DNA from: Nostoc sp. C052
GTDB lineage: Bacteria; Cyanobacteriota; Cyanobacteriia; Cyanobacteriales; Nostocaceae
NCBI RefSeq assembly: GCF_013393905.1
Contig: NZ_CP040272.1
Span: forward strand, 5,328,001 to 5,392,000
DNA length: 64,000 nt
Direction: 5' to 3'
Every line of letters starts with the position of its first letter. Within the stretch, counting starts at the first letter, position 1. The position numbers and the translations under genes are program-made. Under the pieces are notes generated by a model. The model was not told the origin of the DNA and did not search any database. It saw only the letters and a program-made list of their open reading frames with translations. Positions 31,600 to 40,381 of the stretch are shown piece by piece.

Positions 31600-31836
31600 T
31601 TAGTAATGATTTAGGTTAATGCCAGCTTCTTTTGCCATTGCTTCTAACCCATTAAGTTGTAGGGTTTTGATTGCTTTAGTAGACAGCTTTAACTTCACCC
31701 AGCGATTTCCGCCTTCCCACCAAACGCGCTTGTTTTGCAGATTAGCGTGCTGAAGGCGTTTAGTACGGCGGTGGGAGTGGGAAACAGCAAAAGCGTTATT
31801 TGCCTTCTTACCAGTTAGTTCACAGCGACGGGACAT
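31600..31836 (-). CDS. rpmB: Large ribosomal subunit protein bL28
   Basis: A 78-residue ribosomal protein of the 50S subunit. MSRRCELTGKKANNAFAVSH and the segment RRTKRLQHANLQNKRVWWE are diagnostic. A GGAG ribosome binding site lies about ten bases before the ATG. It is followed by the inverted-repeat terminator at 31509 and lies downstream of htpG on the same strand, 143 bases after the htpG-side repeats. Confidence 0.97.
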   Translation of the reverse strand: MSRRCELTGKKANNAFAVSHSHRRTKRLQHANLQNKRVWWEGGNRWVKLKLSTKAIKTLQLNGLEAMAKEAGINLNHY

Positions 31837-31935
31837 CTCAAGTATCTCCAGATTGTTATTTTAATACAGCCTTTCCATTTTAGGTCTAAGGCAACAGAAG
31901 TGGTGAATGGGGAGTGGGGGAAGCAGAGGAGAAAT

Positions 31936-31980
31936 AACTCCTAACTCCTAACTCCTAACTTCCCACTCAGCACTCAGCAC
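31936..31980. repeat. TAACTCC and CAGCACT tandem repeats at the htpG stop
   Basis: Three TAACTCC heptamers are followed by CCCACTCAGCACTCAGCAC, which abuts the htpG stop codon. The GTGCTGAGT unit is the same as that at 8911-8928 and 27672-27689. Confidence 0.75.
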
Positions 31981-33968
31981 TATTTACTCGCTTGTTCCGT
32001 CAGCTTGGTGAGTACCTCATTCGATCGCTCGACGAAAGATTTCATTCCTTCAGCGTCAAATCCTTTCTGAGACATCAGCGCTAAATCGTAGACGTGTTGA
32101 CAAATCAAGTTGACTAACTGATCTGTAGGCGATTGACCGTCACCTTGAATAATACTACCTTGGTTCAGATTTGCCAGATTTTGAATCAGCGGGTGAGCGG
32201 TATTCACTAGCAAAACGTGGTCTTCGGGAAACTCTGCTGTTCCCTGCTGCATCATGGCGTTCATTTCTCGCAGGCGGCGAAGAATCTCTGGTAAAAGAAC
32301 GATCGCAGGTGGTGTACCTTGAGGATCGTCTGATTTCAAGGCTTCAGTGCGGATGTTGAGTTTGGGTTTGTTGAGGGATTTCTCAAATAACTCTTTGATC
32401 GTCTCACTCCGGGTTTTATTCGTCTTGGGATCGACAATTTCCGTCGCTTTATCTTGTTCTAGCAGGGTGTTATCTAAATCTGAGTCCACCCGCGTAAATT
32501 TGACATCCTGATATTCGCGCTCTAGGAAGTTGATAAAGTGGGTGTCGATAAAGGAGTCCATAAACAGGACTTCCAAGCCTTGATTTTTGTGCAGTTCTAT
32601 GTATGTAGCTTGGGTTGTTTCATCGGTGCTGTAGAAAACTCGGTTTTCGTTGCGTTCTTTGTTGCGCTCTAGATACTCTTTGAGCGTAGTATAGGGAGCT
32701 ATGGGTGCTGAGTTCTCAGAACTGGGTGAAGGAGTGACATCTTGCCAAGCATCCCCGTCTGAAGATTGGACTTCAACCACTGGAGTTTCAGCAGCAACTT
32801 TTTCTGTCAACTTGGCAGTGGTGCGGAAGACGATGATATCTTCGATTTGTTTTTTGAATTTCTCGTCGTTGAGAGCGCCAAATTTTACAAAAGTGCCGAG
32901 GTCTTTCCACGCGCTAACATATTGTTCGCGGTTATCGCGGAAAAGTTCTTTGAGGCGATCGCCTACTTTTTTGGCAATGTAATCACCAATTCGCTTCACG
33001 GTGCGATCGCCTTGCAAGGCACTACGCGATACATTTAGAGGAATATCGGTACTATCAATCACACCCCGCATCGGCATCAGGAATTGCGGGATAATTTCTT
33101 CGCAGTTGTCGCTAACAAAAACTTGATTGCAAAATAGCTTGATCTGCCCTTTGGTAACATCTACATCCGGCCTCATTTTCGGGAAATACAAAATCCCGTT
33201 GATGATAAAGGGATAGTCAGTATTTAGATGTACCCATAACAAAGGTTCTTCTTGAAAAGGATACAGGTAGCGGTAGAACTCTAAATAATCTTCTTGAGTC
33301 AGATTACTCGGAGATTCTCGCCACGGTGCTTTTTGCTTATTTATTACTTCGCCATCTAGTTTAATCGGGACTGGCAAAAAGTCGCAGTATGTCTTGACAA
33401 GATTCTTAATTCGTGCTGATTCGAGAAATTCCTCTTCTTCCCCTTGCAGGCTGAGAATAATAGTAGTACCGCGAGTTGTTCGGGAAGATTCTTCAAGAGT
33501 GAATGCTGGCGAACCATCGCAAGACCAGTGAACCGCCTGCGCCCCTTCTTGGTAAGACAAGGTATCAATTTCTACCTTTTGCGCCACCATGAAGGAAGAA
33601 TAGAAACCAAGACCGAAGTGGCCGATTATCGGTTGATCTGATTTGCCTTCATACTTATGAATAAATTCTTCAGCACTAGAGAAGGCAACCTGATTGATAT
33701 ATTTCTTAACTTCATCTGCGGTCATTCCGATACCGTTATCGGAGATGGATAGAGTTTTCTTATCTTTGTCAATGGCAATTTCAATTTCTGGTTCGCCGAT
33801 ATCTCCAGCATAATCGCCGGCGCGGGATACCATTTTCAGCTTTTGGATGGCGTCTACAGCGTTGGATACCAGTTCCCGCAAGAAGATTTGGTGATCTGAA
33901 TAAAGCGACTTCTTGATGATCGGGAAAATATTCTCAGTATGAATACTGATAGTGCCTTGTTCTAGCAT
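31980..33968 (-). CDS. htpG: Molecular chaperone HtpG (Hsp90)
   Basis: Cytosolic Hsp90 chaperone, 662 residues. The GHKL ATPase motifs are ELVSNAVDAIQKLK (catalytic Glu and Asn), DNGIGMTADEVKKYI and GHFGLGFYSSFMVA. The middle domain has NVSRSALQGDRTVKRIGDYI with the conserved Arg that completes the ATP site. The C-terminal domain mediates dimerisation. Compared with E. coli HtpG it is slightly longer. In cyanobacteria HtpG supports heat and oxidative tolerance and phycobilisome and heme-pathway proteins. Monocistronic, with its stop codon touching a tandem repeat. Confidence 0.97.
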   Translation of the reverse strand: MLEQGTISIHTENIFPIIKKSLYSDHQIFLRELVSNAVDAIQKLKMVSRAGDYAGDIGEPEIEIAIDKDKKTLSISDNGIGMTADEVKKYINQVAFSSAEEFIHKYEGKSDQPIIGHFGLGFYSSFMVAQKVEIDTLSYQEGAQAVHWSCDGSPAFTLEESSRTTRGTTIILSLQGEEEEFLESARIKNLVKTYCDFLPVPIKLDGEVINKQKAPWRESPSNLTQEDYLEFYRYLYPFQEEPLLWVHLNTDYPFIINGILYFPKMRPDVDVTKGQIKLFCNQVFVSDNCEEIIPQFLMPMRGVIDSTDIPLNVSRSALQGDRTVKRIGDYIAKKVGDRLKELFRDNREQYVSAWKDLGTFVKFGALNDEKFKKQIEDIIVFRTTAKLTEKVAAETPVVEVQSSDGDAWQDVTPSPSSENSAPIAPYTTLKEYLERNKERNENRVFYSTDETTQATYIELHKNQGLEVLFMDSFIDTHFINFLEREYQDVKFTRVDSDLDNTLLEQDKATEIVDPKTNKTRSETIKELFEKSLNKPKLNIRTEALKSDDPQGTPPAIVLLPEILRRLREMNAMMQQGTAEFPEDHVLLVNTAHPLIQNLANLNQGSIIQGDGQSPTDQLVNLICQHVYDLALMSQKGFDAEGMKSFVERSNEVLTKLTEQASK

Positions 33969-34356
33969 AATTGGTAGTTTTCGATGTTAGTATCTGAAAT
34001 GATGATAGTAGGTAATACAACCTAGCCATCTGTTTTCCAGGATAAACCCGGAGAACACAGAAGGACATGATACCAATTAGGATTTTAAAAGCATAACTTA
34101 GGCGATCGCACCTTTTTTGAGCATTGTTTGCCCCCATTTTCTGATTCGGATTTCCCTACTCCCGACTTTCGATTTTCAACGTAGGTATATTAATTTAGTT
34201 GAGACTGCCGTCTAAATACAACATTTCATTAAATAGTAACGAATAAATTGAGTAAACCTCTGTGTCCCTCTGCGTTTAAAAATTGAATTAAACCCCCCAA
34301 TTTATCGGGGGGTTGGGGTACTAACACCAAAGGGTATTAGGTTAACGAGTCAGATT
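33969..34356. other. Intergenic region between htpG and metH
   Basis: The half next to htpG should contain its promoter (AT-rich, no heat-shock inverted repeat of the CIRCE type recognised). The half next to metH contains the metH terminator at 34291-34314. No gene. Confidence 0.55.
34291..34314 (-). terminator. metH terminator hairpin
   Basis: AACCCCCC / GGGGGGTT form an 8-bp stem with an eight-base loop, 43 bases after the metH stop; on the minus strand it is followed by TTTAATTCAATTTTT. Confidence 0.8.
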
Positions 34357-37300
34357 CTACGCGCTAAAGTATTTTGCTAACGGGTGGTAAGCAATAATCG
34401 CAGTGGTAGACTGTTCTGGATAAAGTTGTTCGCTTTCATCCATATACAAGTTAATCCTGTCAGTCTGCAATAACTCCAGTTGCTTGTACTGATCCTGAAT
34501 ATTCGGGCAAGCTGGATACCCAAAACTATACCGTGATCCACGATAGCGTTGTGCTAGTATATCCCGAATATTGTCGGGTTCATCAGCAGCAAAACCTAAC
34601 TCCCGGCGAATTCTGGCGTGTGTCCATTCAGCTACAGCTTCCGCCACCTGCACCGCCATACCGTGGAAATACAGATAATCTGTGTATTGATTAGCTGCAA
34701 ACAGCTTTTGGGCAAACTCTGTGGCAATCTCCCCTACAGTCACCGCCTGCATTGGGAAGACATCAATAATTCCCGACTCCTTCGGTGCAAAGAAATCTGC
34801 TATACACAGCCGCCTTAAAGACTTCTGTCTGGGAAACTCGAAAGTTGTAACCTGTTGTGATTGATTCTCTGAGTCATATATATGTAGAGAATTCCCCTCA
34901 GCTTGACAAGGAAAATATCCATAAATCACCTGGGGATGTAACAAATTCTCCTCAATAATCCGCTGTTTCCAAGTTTCTAAAACTGGGTAAACTTTCTCAG
35001 CCAAGAAAGCCTGATATTCTTCCTTAGATTGTTCCTTTGGTTTGCGGAATTGCCACTGTCCAGCAACTAAAGCTTGTAAATCCAAGTGCCAGAATATTTC
35101 CTCGATGGGAATATCACTAGGCTGCAATAACTTCGTTCCCCAGAAAGGCGGTGTGGGACGTTCAATATCTATCGCCACCGCATCAGAACGTCTCGTATCT
35201 ACTACTTTTGGTTCAGTAGATGTTTCTTCGGTAGTTGTAGCTTTTGGTTCTTTGTTACCATTCGTCGAAACTTCAGCCGTTTCGACTTCGTTCAAAAATC
35301 CTTGCAAATCTTGCCAGTTATTAGTTGCCTTTGCTGGCATTAATTTATCCATGAAGTGCAAGTCAGAAAAGGCATCTTTGCCATAAACGACTTTACCTTT
35401 ATAGGTATTTTGGCAATCTTCATACACAAATTTGGGAGTCAGCGCCGCACCACCTAAAATTACAGGGACACTAATTCCCTTTTCGTTAAATACCTCCAAG
35501 TTCTCTTTCATGAAGGCGGTGGATTTTACCAGCAAACCACTCATGGCAATACAATCAGGTTTGTACTGTTCGTAAGCGTTGATGATGTTTTCTACTGGCT
35601 GTTTAATTCCCAGGTTAATCACCTTGTAACCGTTGTTGGACAAGATGATATCGACTAAGTTTTTACCAATGTCGTGAACATCGCCTTTGACTGTGGCAAT
35701 GATAAAGGTTCCCTTGGCATTGTTACCTGATTCTGATTTTTCCATGAACGGTTCTAAAAACGCCACCGCCGCTTTCATGGTTTCCGCAGATTGCAGAACG
35801 AAGGGTAGCTGCATTTGTCCAGAACCGAATAATTCCCCGACAACTTTCATGCCATCTAGCAGGAAGGTGTTGATAATTTCCAAGGGTGGATGTTCTTCTA
35901 AGGCTTTTTTGAGATGTTCTTCTAAGCCAATGCGTTCACCGTCGATGATGTGGCGTTTGAGACGTTCTGGGATGGGGAGACTTTCATCTAAGGAGCGATC
36001 GCGCTTAGTTGTCACCCCAGCAAACGCTGTGGTAAGCTCTCCCAAGGGATCGTAAACGCAAACATTACCCTCAAACTTCCGCTCATCATAAATCAACTGG
36101 CGACAAATTTCTTGATGGCGTGCGTCAATCTTGGAGAGCGGTAAAATCTTGTTAGCGCTGACAATGGCTGCATCCATTCCCGCCGTTGTTGCCTCGTGCA
36201 AAAACACTGAGTTCAGCACCATCCGCGAGGCTGGATTCAAACCAAAGGAAATATTGGAAACACCCAAAATCACATGACATCCAGGCAATCCTTCACGAAT
36301 CCGCCGGATGGATTCAATGGTGGCTTTACCATTTTCTCGGTCTTCTTCAATCCCGGTGGAAATTGGTAACGCTAGGGTATCAAAGAATATTTCTGTGGGT
36401 GGTATGCCATATTCTACAGCTTGACGGTATGCACGCTCTGCGATCGCAAACTTTTTGTCTGCTGTCCGCGCCATCCCATCTTCATCGATAGTACCAATGA
36501 CTACACCCGCACCGTATTTTTTCGCTAACTCCAACACTTTCAAAAAGCGCGGTTCCCCATCTTCGTAGTTGGTGGAGTTCAGCAAACACTTACCACCGGC
36601 AACCTTTAAACCTGCCTCCATTTTTTCCCATTCGGTGGAGTCAAGCATTAAAGGCAGTGTGACATTATTAACAATGCGCGAAACTAATTCGTGCATATCA
36701 CGCACGCCGTCACGTCCCACATAATCGACGTTGACATCAAGGATGTGTGCGCCTTCTTTGACTTGCGCCCTCGCCATTGAAACGAGTCCGTCCCAATCTT
36801 CGGCATTTAGCAAATCGCGGCACTTCTTGGAACCACTGGCGTTGAGACGTTCGCCAACAATCAAGAAGGAATTATCTTGGTCATAAGGCTGAGTGGTGTA
36901 AATTGATGCTGCTGCTGGTTCTAAGCTAGGTTGTCTAACTTTTGGCTTCAGGTCTTTAGCAACTTCTGCCAATTGTTGAATGTGTTCTGGACGCGTCCCA
37001 CAGCAACCCCCGATCACTTGGACACCCAAATCTTCAACAAAATGCATCAATGACATCCGCAATTCTAACGGTGTCAGGCGGTAGTGTGCTTGACCGCCGA
37101 CGTTCTCAGGTAAACCCGCGTTGGGAATACAGGAAACGATGAAAGGCGAATGTTCTGCCAGATACTTGATATGTGGTTTCATCAAGTCTGGGCCTGTGGC
37201 GCAGTTTAAACCAAGAATGTCGATTGGGTAAGGTTCCAAAATTGTCAGCACAGCGCTGATTTCGGAACCAACCAACATTGTGCCCATGCTTTCCATTGTC

Positions 37301-37884
37301 ACAGATACCATCAACGGTCTGCGATCGCCCTTCTTCGCAAATACCTCTTCAATAGCATTCAGTGCCGCCTTAATTTGCAGCACATCTTGACAAGTTTCCA
37401 CCAGAAATAAATCGACACCACCATCCCATAGCGCTTCTGCTTGTTCAGCAAAAGTAGCTTTCATGGTGTCAAAGTCAATATGTCCCAAGGTAGGGAGTTT
37501 AGTTGTCGGGCCGATAGAACCAGCCACAAACCGGGGTTTTTCTGGCGTGGAAAATTCCGCAGCCACACGCTTGGCCAATTCTGCGGCTGTCTTGCTGAGG
37601 TAATAGGCTTGGTCTGCTAAGTCATATTCTGCCAGCACCAGGGATGTACTGCCAAAGGTATCGGTTTCAATTACGTCTGCACCAGCAGCGAGAAAGTCAC
37701 GGTGAACCTTAGCAACAGCTTCAGGTTTAGTGTGGACTAGGTATTCGTTACAACCTTCATACTGTGGGCCGCCGAAGTCTTCAGCAGTCAGGTTTTGGGT
37801 TTGTAAGTTAGTTCCCATCGCCCCGTCGAAGACGAGAACTGGGCTATCTGGACTACGCAGGCGTTCAAGGAAAGGATGAGTCAT
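34357..37884 (-). CDS. metH: Cobalamin-dependent methionine synthase
   Basis: MetH moves a methyl group from 5-methyltetrahydrofolate to homocysteine through methylcobalamin. Domains in order: homocysteine-binding (FDGAMGTNLQTQNL, zinc cysteines in LNCATGP and GGCCGTRPEH), folate-binding (GERLNASGSKKCRDLL, LMLDSTEW), cobalamin-binding with VKGDVHDIGKNL (His ligand) and MSGLLVKSTAFM, and the AdoMet reactivation domain (SRYSFGYPACPNIQDQ, AYHPLAKYFSA). At 1175 residues it is close to the E. coli enzyme; a variable acidic Thr/Glu-rich linker (about 860-890) joins the last two domains. No cobalamin riboswitch was recognised upstream. Confidence 0.97.
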   Translation of the reverse strand: MTHPFLERLRSPDSPVLVFDGAMGTNLQTQNLTAEDFGGPQYEGCNEYLVHTKPEAVAKVHRDFLAAGADVIETDTFGSTSLVLAEYDLADQAYYLSKTAAELAKRVAAEFSTPEKPRFVAGSIGPTTKLPTLGHIDFDTMKATFAEQAEALWDGGVDLFLVETCQDVLQIKAALNAIEEVFAKKGDRRPLMVSVTMESMGTMLVGSEISAVLTILEPYPIDILGLNCATGPDLMKPHIKYLAEHSPFIVSCIPNAGLPENVGGQAHYRLTPLELRMSLMHFVEDLGVQVIGGCCGTRPEHIQQLAEVAKDLKPKVRQPSLEPAAASIYTTQPYDQDNSFLIVGERLNASGSKKCRDLLNAEDWDGLVSMARAQVKEGAHILDVNVDYVGRDGVRDMHELVSRIVNNVTLPLMLDSTEWEKMEAGLKVAGGKCLLNSTNYEDGEPRFLKVLELAKKYGAGVVIGTIDEDGMARTADKKFAIAERAYRQAVEYGIPPTEIFFDTLALPISTGIEEDRENGKATIESIRRIREGLPGCHVILGVSNISFGLNPASRMVLNSVFLHEATTAGMDAAIVSANKILPLSKIDARHQEICRQLIYDERKFEGNVCVYDPLGELTTAFAGVTTKRDRSLDESLPIPERLKRHIIDGERIGLEEHLKKALEEHPPLEIINTFLLDGMKVVGELFGSGQMQLPFVLQSAETMKAAVAFLEPFMEKSESGNNAKGTFIIATVKGDVHDIGKNLVDIILSNNGYKVINLGIKQPVENIINAYEQYKPDCIAMSGLLVKSTAFMKENLEVFNEKGISVPVILGGAALTPKFVYEDCQNTYKGKVVYGKDAFSDLHFMDKLMPAKATNNWQDLQGFLNEVETAEVSTNGNKEPKATTTEETSTEPKVVDTRRSDAVAIDIERPTPPFWGTKLLQPSDIPIEEIFWHLDLQALVAGQWQFRKPKEQSKEEYQAFLAEKVYPVLETWKQRIIEENLLHPQVIYGYFPCQAEGNSLHIYDSENQSQQVTTFEFPRQKSLRRLCIADFFAPKESGIIDVFPMQAVTVGEIATEFAQKLFAANQYTDYLYFHGMAVQVAEAVAEWTHARIRRELGFAADEPDNIRDILAQRYRGSRYSFGYPACPNIQDQYKQLELLQTDRINLYMDESEQLYPEQSTTAIIAYHPLAKYFSA

Positions 37885-38052
37885 ATTTTCCTAGAAGAAT
37901 TTGGGTTAGTCGTATAATATTCGACTTACTTTATTATTTTCCCAAATTTTGAGAGTTTCGGCAGTATATGATGGAAAATTTTGATACCATACTGAAAGTA
38001 ATAATGTGTCTATAATATCACTTAGCTAGCTAGTTCATATAGAGGTTGTTGT

Positions 38053-38842
38053 ATGGAAAGAAGGAAAATTTTAATTGCAACTAAAACATACCCTTCAATT
38101 AGCACCAAATATCAAGAAACAGTCTGTACAGCAGGAGTTTTGTTAGACGATGATGAAAACCAGTTCAGTGGATTCGCATTTATCCCATTCGGTTTCGTCA
38201 ATTACAATTAGATTTTGATAAACGTTATCCAAGATGGTCAATTATAAGTGCTAAAATAGAAAGAAATGACAAAGATTATAGGGAAGAAAGTTTTCGTATA
38301 GATGATTCTTCGATAGAAGTAATACGAAAAATTGATACTCGCAAAAATTGGGAAGAGCGAAAAACTTTGGTTTTGCCACTAGAATTTAAATCTATTCGGG
38401 AGATTAAAGAGCAAGGTAAGTCTCTCGGTATTTTATTATTAAACCACAAACTATAAAAAAATACTTCTGTAACGAGACAGAACGAGAATGGAACCCAAAA
38501 CAGCAAGGAATCTTGGATCAACTAGACTTATTTGAGCCTTCAGTGCAGTTAGATAAAATCCCTTACAATTTTGGTTACGAGTTTATTTCTCAAGATGGAG
38601 ATAAGCATCGTTGTACAATAAGCGATTGGGAGATTCAGCAACTTTATAGAAATTGTAGAGATAGATCAAATGAAACAAGTCTGGAGAGTAAAGAAAAGGA
38701 GGCTTTAGAAAAAGTCCGCCAAAAACTAGAAGACGAGTTTTTAAACAAAAAAGATTTATACTTTATCATGGGAAACCTAAAAAATCACAAAAATAGCTTT
38801 ATGATTATTGGAATATTTTACCCACCATTAATAAAAATATAA
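38053..38842 (+). pseudogene. Frameshifted gene paired with a DUF488 gene
   Basis: Three reading frames join into one protein-like sequence. Frame 1 starts MERRKILIATKTYPSISTKY (38053) and runs to about 38165. A shift leads to QWIRIYPIRFRQLQLDFDKR through EIKEQGKSLGI, ending near 38425. A second shift leads to IIKPQTIKKYFCNETERE and on to the stop at 38842. The KTYP start, CTAGV and WIRIYPI segments suggest a family seen elsewhere as a neighbour of DUF488 genes; I cannot name its function. Two shifts in one gene suggest decay, though sequencing error is possible. Confidence 0.7.
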
Positions 38843-38873
38843 TATTGAAACTTGATTGTTCCAGGAATTAAAA

Positions 38874-39296
38874 ATGAAAGTTAAAGATATTGCTAAAACA
38901 AGATGTATACTTACTTTTGGATATGGCAATCGCAAAGACTACGATGCCTTCTTGGAATACCTACAAAAATTTGATGTTGAATGTGTTGTTGATGTCAGAA
39001 TGGTTCCTCGTGCTTGGAGTCGTAAATGGTACGGCGACAAAATTAAAATATTCTGTGAATTAAATAATATTGAGTATATTTCTAAAACCGCTTTAGGCAA
39101 CACATCTGGTAAAGAAAATTGGATTCCAGTAAATCAAGAAGAAGCAGATATAGCTCTACATGAAATTGCACAAATTGCTCAAACGGGTAATGTTTTACTA
39201 TTGTGTGCTGAAATGAACCCAAATCGCTGTCATCGGAAAGAAGTTGCTCATTGTTTGGGAAACTTGGTATCAATGCCTGTTAAGCATTTAGAGTAG
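38874..39296 (+). CDS. DUF488 family protein
   Basis: A 140-residue soluble protein. Family marks are the start TRCILTFGYGNRKDYDAFLE, the motif VVDVRMVPRAWSRKWYG and the C-terminal LLLCAEMNPNRCHRKEVA, whose Cys-Glu and Cys-His-Arg are the conserved core of DUF488. I chose the ATG at 38874; a TTG at 38856 would add six residues. It lies 31 bases after the broken gene and probably formed an operon with it. DUF488 has no settled function; a role in nucleic acid or nucleotide chemistry has been suggested for relatives, which is not visible here. Confidence 0.8.
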   Translation: MKVKDIAKTRCILTFGYGNRKDYDAFLEYLQKFDVECVVDVRMVPRAWSRKWYGDKIKIFCELNNIEYISKTALGNTSGKENWIPVNQEEADIALHEIAQIAQTGNVLLLCAEMNPNRCHRKEVAHCLGNLVSMPVKHLE

Positions 39297-39580
39297 TAAA
39301 CTACAATTTCTTTAATATTTAGGGAAGAGTGTTTAATAAACCCATCTCACAATAAGCGAAGCGATCGCACTCGTAGTTGCGTGGCAAGGCTAAAATGTTG
39401 CAAAAAAATTGTAGCTTGGGGAGCCACTGCGTTGCGCGGGTTCCCCTCGTTGTAGCAAGTGGCGTTGGAGGCTTTGCCAAAGCCAACATAATATATCAGG
39501 ATGTTGGGTTGCGCTCCACTCCACCCAACCTACGTCTAATGCAGTATTTTTTTGCTTGCCACGCCAGTAGAGTATGCTAC
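39297..39580. repeat. Repeat-rich intergenic region
   Basis: Contains a GGAGCCACTGCGTTGCGCGG block (about 39420-39475), and TTGGGTTGCGCTCCACTCCA with a facing ACCCAAC arm at about 39505-39532. These are dispersed Nostoc-type repeats. No gene. Confidence 0.6.
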
Positions 39581-40330
39581 TTAGTGTTCTTGTCCCGTTG
39601 GTCGGATGAGAATTTCATTGACATTAACGCGCGGTGGTTGCGTAAGGGCATAAACGATCGCAGCTGCAATATCTTCGCTTTGCAGAGGTTGAATTGACTT
39701 GCGTCGTTCTTCAATCCGTTGTTTGGCAACGGGATCGGTAATTTGGTTGTCAATTTCCGTATCCACCAAACCAGGTTCGATAATGGTGACGCGGATGTTG
39801 TCTTTGTGGACTTCCTGACGCAATGCTTCAGACAGGGCATTAACACCCCATTTGGTAGCATTGTAAACACCAATGCCCGCCCGCGCTGTCCGCCCAGCCA
39901 CTGAGGAAATATTAACTATATGCCCCGATTTTTGCGCCTTCAACAAAGGCAAAACCGCATGAGTAGCATATAGCAAACCTAATACGTTCAGGTCAAAGGA
40001 TCGCCGCCAGTCTGAGCTATTTCCAGCTTCAATCGTGCCGAGTAAGGCAATCCCTGCATTGTTAACAAGGATATCAACCCTTCCCAATTCGGCATTTGCC
40101 TTGGCCACCAAGTTATTTACCTGGGTTTCATCAGTCACATCTGTGACAATGGGTAACGCCTTGCCACCACTAGCTTCGATCCGTTCTGCTAACGCCTGAA
40201 TGCGATCGCCACGTCTAGCAGCGAGTACTACTGTTGCTCCAACTGAAGCCAATGCGATCGCCGTTGCTTCTCCAATTCCTGCTGATGCACCAGTGATAAT
40301 TGCTACTTTTCCTTCTAATTTACCTGTCAT
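39581..40330 (-). CDS. SDR family NAD(P)-dependent oxidoreductase
   Basis: A classical short-chain dehydrogenase of 249 residues. Cofactor motif TGASAGIGEAT (residues 13-23), LVNNAG (about 87-92), catalytic Ser in NISSVAG and Tyr/Lys in GVYNATKWG, then the EPGLVDTE loop. An Arg pair after the second strand (AARRGDR) suggests NADPH preference. Substrate unknown; close to YdfG/serine-type 3-hydroxy acid dehydrogenases in pattern. It is 51 bases downstream of the MFS gene on the same strand, so they may be co-transcribed. Confidence 0.87.
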   Translation of the reverse strand: MTGKLEGKVAIITGASAGIGEATAIALASVGATVVLAARRGDRIQALAERIEASGGKALPIVTDVTDETQVNNLVAKANAELGRVDILVNNAGIALLGTIEAGNSSDWRRSFDLNVLGLLYATHAVLPLLKAQKSGHIVNISSVAGRTARAGIGVYNATKWGVNALSEALRQEVHKDNIRVTIIEPGLVDTEIDNQITDPVAKQRIEERRKSIQPLQSEDIAAAIVYALTQPPRVNVNEILIRPTGQEH

Positions 40331-40351
40331 TTATTTAACTCCTTAATAATT

Positions 40352-40380
40352 GATAATCGAGCATTGAGCATTGGGCATTA
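40352..40380. repeat. GCATTGA/GCATTGG heptamers
   Basis: Three heptamers of the GCATTGG family between the MFS and SDR genes, like those at 11831-11884. Confidence 0.65.
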
Positions 40381-40381
40381 A

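Noticed and set aside
37885..38052. Possible cobalamin riboswitch upstream of metH
   Set aside because: I saw no B12-box-like sequence, and cyanobacterial metH often lacks one.
38276..38521. Minus-strand 81-residue frame
   Set aside because: Antisense to the frameshifted gene that is clearly coding on the plus strand.
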